Source: JBEEMU01 sp043778315
Lineage (GTDB): Bacteria; Bacteroidota; Bacteroidia; Chitinophagales; Saprospiraceae
Reading direction: 5' to 3'
DNA length: 16,670 bases
Assembly: GCA_043778315.1 (NCBI GenBank)
Contig: JAYWGJ010000360.1
Span: 1-16,670 of the forward strand
Shown here: in pieces, positions 13,873-16,670 of the stretch
Numbering within the stretch: position 1 is the stretch's first letter
How the letters are laid out: the number at the start of each line of letters is the position of its first letter
Position numbers and translations under genes: made by a program
Notes under the pieces: model-generated
Database searches by the model: none
Told to the model about the DNA's origin: nothing
The model's input: only the letters and a program-made list of their open reading frames with translations

Positions 13873-14157
13873 CTGAATAGTGTAAATGGATTGTCAGAGG
13901 ATAAAGCAGTAGCAATGATAGTTTATCCGAACCCAACAAATTCGGAAATAAGTATCAGTTTATCTGGAAATTTCACGCCTTCCACCTTATTAGTCGTTGA
14001 TAGTAAAGGTATTGTTGTCATTTCTCGGTCGGTTCACGCTTTATCTGATTTACAAAATATTAATATTTCGTCAATATCGGCATCAGGTACTTATTTTATT
14101 ACCTTATTAGACAAATCAAAGTATATTTGCTCAAAAAACATATTAATAAGCAAATAA
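13873..14157 (+). pseudogene. T9SS type A sorting domain, cut off by the TGA at 13870
   Basis: Immediately after the in-frame TGA the same frame reads LNSVNGLSEDKAVAMIVYPNPTNSE and ends GTYFITLLDKSKYICSKNILISK. The YPNPT motif, the central VVDSKGIVV strand and the closing GTYFITL pattern define a T9SS type A C-terminal sorting domain of about 80 residues. There is no signal peptide and no good start (only a TTG at 13891 and an ATG at 13915), so this piece is not expected to be made and exported by itself. Together with 13531-13872 it is best read as one gene inactivated by a nonsense change. Confidence 0.75.
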
Positions 14158-14194
14158 CAGCCAAAATTATCGCCAATTATTGTCAAAAAAGTTG

Positions 14195-14202
14195 TATCTT
14201 TA
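14195..14202 (+). promoter_or_regulatory. Weak -7 element (TATCTTTA) before the first nuclease gene
   Basis: TATCTTTA differs from TAnnTTTG in the last base and lies 36 bases before the ATG. The surrounding sequence (GTCAAAAAAGTTGTATCTTTACCCTACAAA) lines up with that before the second nuclease gene (GCAAAAAAGCCGCATCTTTGCGCTTCAAA), suggesting related promoters. Confidence 0.4.
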
Positions 14203-14238
14203 CCCTACAAATCCAATCATTTTTAAAAATTAAGAACG

Positions 14239-15096
14239 ATGCAATTAGGCAGTTTAGACAATGAAGTTATCTTCAAAAAAGCCTTTACGGATAAGGTCGT
14301 ATTCAAAGCGTTTGTAAAAGACGTTTTGGGTATAGAGATTGAGGTGGATAAAATTGAAACCGAAAAAAAGTTTGAACCCAAAATCGGTTATGTTGATTTT
14401 GAATTGGATATTTACGCAGAAAGCGTAGATAAGCGGGTGTGTATAGAAATACAGCGTTTGGAATACGACCATCATTTTGACCGTTTCCTAAATTATTTTC
14501 TCATGCTCATTGCGGAGCAACAAAAATCGGCAAAAGAATACAGCATTGACCAAACGGTTTATATGATTGTTGTCTTGACCCAAAAATACAGCATTCGGGA
14601 AAAGGACGGTAAACCGATTAAAGATGAATTACTGTATATCAATCTTAATCCACAAACGATTAACGGTGAAATCCGTGATTTGTATGGACATCAATTTGTG
14701 TGCTTAAACCCAAATCACCCAGCCGAAAGCACACCGCCCCAAACCCGTGATTGGCTAAACCTCGTTTATCAGTCTATTCACAACTCATCTGACCCTATTT
14801 TAAATACCAATAACGCAGGTATCCAAAAAGCCGCCGAATTGATTAGTTTTGAAAACCTAACGCCCGAAGAACGTTCGGCAAGTAAAAGAAAGGAAGCAGC
14901 GAAAATAACGATTGCAAAAATTGAAAAAGATGCGCGAGATGATGAACGGGCAAAGGCGGAAGAAGAAGCAGATGCAAAAGAAAAAGAAATGATTTTAGAA
15001 ATGCACGAAGACGGGATGGATATAGCAAAAATTGCAAAATTCACGCAAAAAACGGAAGAAGAAGTGCAACAAATCATTGCAAAAAACAAGGAATAA
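14239..15096 (+). CDS. Rpn-like PD-(D/E)XK nuclease / putative transposase
   Basis: A 285-residue protein. Residues 1-100 match the PD-(D/E)XK nuclease fold of the Rpn/PDDEXK_2 group: LDNEVIFKKAFTD at the start, DFELDIYA with Asp57, then VCIEIQ with Glu70 and Gln72 (the E-x-Q form of the motif), and a helix HHFDRFLNYFLMLIAEQ. A charged helical linker (about 210-250, rich in Glu, Lys and Ala) leads to a terminal helix-turn-helix-like tag (EDGMDIAKIAKFTQKTEEEV). Relatives of Rpn cut DNA and promote RecA-independent recombination; whether this one does is unknown. The last 29 codons and the 70 bases beyond are nearly identical to those of the next gene. Confidence 0.8.
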   Translation: MQLGSLDNEVIFKKAFTDKVVFKAFVKDVLGIEIEVDKIETEKKFEPKIGYVDFELDIYAESVDKRVCIEIQRLEYDHHFDRFLNYFLMLIAEQQKSAKEYSIDQTVYMIVVLTQKYSIREKDGKPIKDELLYINLNPQTINGEIRDLYGHQFVCLNPNHPAESTPPQTRDWLNLVYQSIHNSSDPILNTNNAGIQKAAELISFENLTPEERSASKRKEAAKITIAKIEKDARDDERAKAEEEADAKEKEMILEMHEDGMDIAKIAKFTQKTEEEVQQIIAKNKE

Positions 15097-15166
15097 AAGA
15101 GGAAATTCGCCCAACAAAGTGTTCCCGAAAATAGCCGCCTTTAACGCCCAGAAGTGCTAGGGCGGC
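15007..15166 (+). repeat. Shared 3' module, copy A (HTH-like tail, stop, hairpin)
   Basis: By eye, more than 85% of bases match copy B at 16134-16294, offset by 1127 bases. The module covers the last 29 codons of the nuclease gene, its TAA and 70 untranslated bases. The untranslated part (CAACAAAGTGTTCCCGAAAA then TAGCCGCC) is as well conserved as the coding part. It ends in a hairpin (15133-15166; GCCGCC with GGCGGC, loop CCAGAA) whose inner pairs partly change together relative to copy B. Confidence 0.8.
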
Positions 15167-15206
15167 AAAACTGCGTGAACACGGAGGTTCTGCGAAATAA
15201 AAAACT

Positions 15207-15245
15207 AAAAGCGTAGCAATACATTGTGTATTACTACGCTTTTTT
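15207..15245 (+). terminator. Intrinsic terminator after the first nuclease gene
   Basis: AAAAGCGTAG-C-AATACA pairs with TGTATT-A-CTACGCTTTT around TTG, followed by T-rich sequence. It separates the first nuclease gene from the promoter of the second, so the two are transcribed separately. Confidence 0.85.
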
Positions 15246-15264
15246 GTTGCAAAACCGCAAAATA

Positions 15265-15296
15265 TTGCGGCTCAATGCAAAAAAGCCGCATCTTTG
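15265..15296 (+). promoter_or_regulatory. Promoter of the second nuclease gene, with overlapping inverted repeats
   Basis: TTG (15265-15267), a 21-base spacer and CATCTTTG (15289-15296, one mismatch to TAnnTTTG) fit the Bacteroidota -33/-7 layout, and the predicted transcript would begin just before the ATG at 15324. The spacer carries GCGGCT...AGCCGC (15267-15272 and 15284-15289), and CCGCAA-AATA-TTGCGG (15255-15270) overlaps the -33 box. These could be operators. Confidence 0.5.
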
Positions 15297-15323
15297 CGCT
15301 TCAAAACAAATAAACGTAAAGAA

Positions 15324-16223
15324 ATGGAAGAAAACGAAATAAATGACTTAGAAACGCCGTTTATTGCGTTTACGTCCGATTATGGTTTTAAAGCAACTTT
15401 TGGCAATGAAAGCGATACCTTGTTTTTGCGAAAAGCATTGCAAGCACTGATAAAATCGCCGAGTTCTATTGAACACGTTGAGTTTGTGAAAACCGATTTT
15501 CAATCCGTGAGCCTTGATAGTCGTAGTAGCGTTTATGATTTGGCGTGTGTAGATGCCGCGCAAAATCATTTTATCGTGGAGATGCAAGTGGCTGATTATC
15601 CGCAATTTATACAACGCATGAAGTTTTATGCGTTTCATAAATTCAATACAATGGTCAAAAAAGGCAAGTATTTTTTCACGGGTTTAGAGCCGATTTACTG
15701 CATTGGTATTTTGTCAAAAAACATTTATCCGTATCCTCAATACCATAATTTTGGGATGATGAAAAATGAAGAGGGCTATATTATGGACCCGCTTTTGACG
15801 TACATTACCGTTGAATTAGACAAATTTAACCTAACCGAAACCGATATTTCTAACGATTTAGAAAAACTAATTTTCACTATGAAAAATTTGCAAACTTACG
15901 CAAAGCGTCCCGCAACCGAGTTTCCACCTTTTTGGACGGAAGACTGGCTCAAAATCGCGATTGACGAACTCGACACGCGCCTATTTTCTGCGGAGCAGTA
16001 CGAGCGTTATGCTATCACTTTGGCATATAACGCTTCGGCTATAGAAATGGAGCGTGTTAAAACTTTAAAAGTGCGGACGGAAGAACGCGAAAAAGCCGAA
16101 GTTGAAAAACAACAAATCATTTTAAATTTGTACGAAGACGGTATGAATGTAGCAAAAATTGCAAAATTCACGCAAAAAACGGAAGCCGAAATACAACAAA
16201 TAATTGCAAAAAACAAGGAATAA
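15324..16223 (+). CDS. PDDEXK_2 (Rpn family) nuclease / putative transposase
   Basis: The frame is open from a TTG at 15294, but the ATG at 15324 (MEENEINDLE, 299 residues) fits the promoter at 15265-15296. The N-terminus FIAFTSDYGFKATFGNESDTLFLRKAL is the hallmark of the PD-(D/E)XK nuclease family transposases (PDDEXK_2, TIGR01784-like). YDLAC carries Asp72, IVEMQ carries Glu86 and Gln88, and FIQRMKFYAFHKFNTMVKKG follows. After a charged linker the protein ends in the same HTH-like tag as the gene before it. The remainder is only distantly similar to that gene, so this is not a simple tandem duplicate. Members occur in many copies in Bacteroidota, but no inverted-repeat transposon ends are visible here. 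Confidence 0.87.
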   Translation: MEENEINDLETPFIAFTSDYGFKATFGNESDTLFLRKALQALIKSPSSIEHVEFVKTDFQSVSLDSRSSVYDLACVDAAQNHFIVEMQVADYPQFIQRMKFYAFHKFNTMVKKGKYFFTGLEPIYCIGILSKNIYPYPQYHNFGMMKNEEGYIMDPLLTYITVELDKFNLTETDISNDLEKLIFTMKNLQTYAKRPATEFPPFWTEDWLKIAIDELDTRLFSAEQYERYAITLAYNASAIEMERVKTLKVRTEEREKAEVEKQQIILNLYEDGMNVAKIAKFTQKTEAEIQQIIAKNKE

Positions 16224-16294
16224 AAGAGGAAAGTCGTTCAACAAAGTGTTCCCGAAAATAGCCGCCTTTAACACCCAGAAGTGTTAGAGGCGGC
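16134..16294 (+). repeat. Shared 3' module, copy B
   Basis: Second copy of the element at 15007-15166. Its hairpin is the better one: AGCCGCCTTTAACAC and GTGTTAGAGGCGGCT form a 15-bp stem with one G-U pair around CCAGAA (16260-16295). No T-run follows, so this is not a standard terminator. The following sequence diverges from that after copy A at once, which defines the module's edge. Confidence 0.8.
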
Positions 16295-16487
16295 TACCTT
16301 CGTCAATACGGCGGTTTACGACATAAACGGAAACCGCACGTCGCGGAATTACCGCAACATAAAAAAACATCGCAGCATAAAATACAAGTTTTAGACCTAT
16401 TTTTAGACTCCAATTAAGTTGTAATTTTAAACCTAAAAATCAAAACTGTGACATGAATATTTTTAAAAAAATAGGATAAACAACCTC

Positions 16488-16517
16488 AAAAGCACGGTAT
16501 AAAAACCGTGCTTTTTT
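16488..16517. terminator. Bidirectional terminator between the nuclease and OmpA-family genes
   Basis: AAAAGCACGGT and ACCGTGCTTTT form a perfect 11-bp stem around ATAAAA with T-runs on both strands. It serves the converging OmpA-family gene and read-through from the nuclease gene. The rest of the 350-base gap (16224-16573) holds only the module's hairpin and unremarkable AT-rich sequence. Confidence 0.85.
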
Positions 16518-16573
16518 CGTTTAGTTTTTAGCGTATTTTTGTTGCTCGTGAATTGATGTAACAAGAATAACGA

Positions 16574-16670
16574 CTACAAAATCGTCACTTCTACGCGCTG
16601 ATTGAGGCGGCGACCAATATCCGTTTCGTTCGTCGCTACAGGGCGCACCTTGCCATAGCCTTTTATTTTC
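16574..16670 (-). CDS. OmpA-family protein, C-terminal end, partial
   Basis: The last 31 codons before a TAG (16574-16576 on the minus strand) read KIKGYGKVRPVATNETDIGR and then RLNQRVEVTIL. This is the end of the OmpA-like peptidoglycan-binding domain: the GYG...P...N.T..GR..NRRVE pattern includes the Arg that contacts diaminopimelate in the family. The gene begins beyond the window, so the N-terminal architecture (barrel, lipoprotein or TPR type) cannot be read. Confidence 0.88.
   Translation of the reverse strand, partial: KIKGYGKVRPVATNETDIGRRLNQRVEVTIL

Noticed and set aside
15133..15166. Hairpin at the end of module copy A as an intrinsic terminator
   Set aside because: No T-run follows, and a proper terminator lies about 40 bases downstream (15207-15245).
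1..16670. tRNA, rRNA or known riboswitch
   Set aside because: No cloverleaf, rRNA-like stretch or recognisable riboswitch core was seen on either strand by eye; a covariance search was not possible.

Overview
The window reads as Bacteroidota chromosomal DNA. It has proteins with gliding-motility-type and type IX secretion (T9SS) C-terminal domains, several promoter-like elements of the TAnnTTTG type used by this phylum, few Shine-Dalgarno sites, and a housekeeping gene set (rbfA, ruvC, sppA, an OmpA-family protein, an M20 dipeptidase). Genus cannot be decided from the sequence. TGA ends ordinary genes here (the lipoprotein at 1886-2752 and the glycosyltransferase at 2917-3663), so the standard bacterial code applies.

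Region 1 (1-5142): the end of a CHU_C-type surface protein on the plus strand runs into a shared terminator. Minus-strand genes follow: a T9SS-sorted secreted protein, rbfA, a lipoprotein, a family 2 glycosyltransferase with no ordinary start codon, and an M20 dipeptidase. Region 2 (5143-11100): a purine-rich tandem repeat, then a secreted plus-strand protein of unknown function, ruvC (minus), a divergent two-gene unit (LPG-synthase-like membrane protein plus DUF3108 protein, overlapping by 20 nt), and sppA (minus). A family of REP-like palindromes sits next to the stop codons of rbfA, ruvC and sppA.

Region 3 (about 11100-16300) looks like an accessory segment between sppA and an OmpA-family gene. 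It holds a structured non-coding stretch, a tyrosine recombinase split by a frameshift, a two-gene unit of a small membrane protein and a tail-anchored J-domain protein, a T9SS-type protein interrupted by an in-frame TGA, and two PD-(D/E)XK (Rpn/PDDEXK_2-like) nuclease genes. The two nuclease genes differ over most of their length but share a nearly identical module of about 160 bp: the last 29 codons, the stop, and a downstream hairpin. Two of its genes are broken, which suggests a decaying or recently rearranged region. The window ends in the C-terminus of an OmpA-family protein on the minus strand.

The strongest lead is the shared 3' module of the two nuclease genes. Next are the split recombinase with the hairpin-rich DNA upstream of it, and the REP-like palindromes at gene ends. 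No complete new defence or mobility system can be demonstrated from the sequence alone.
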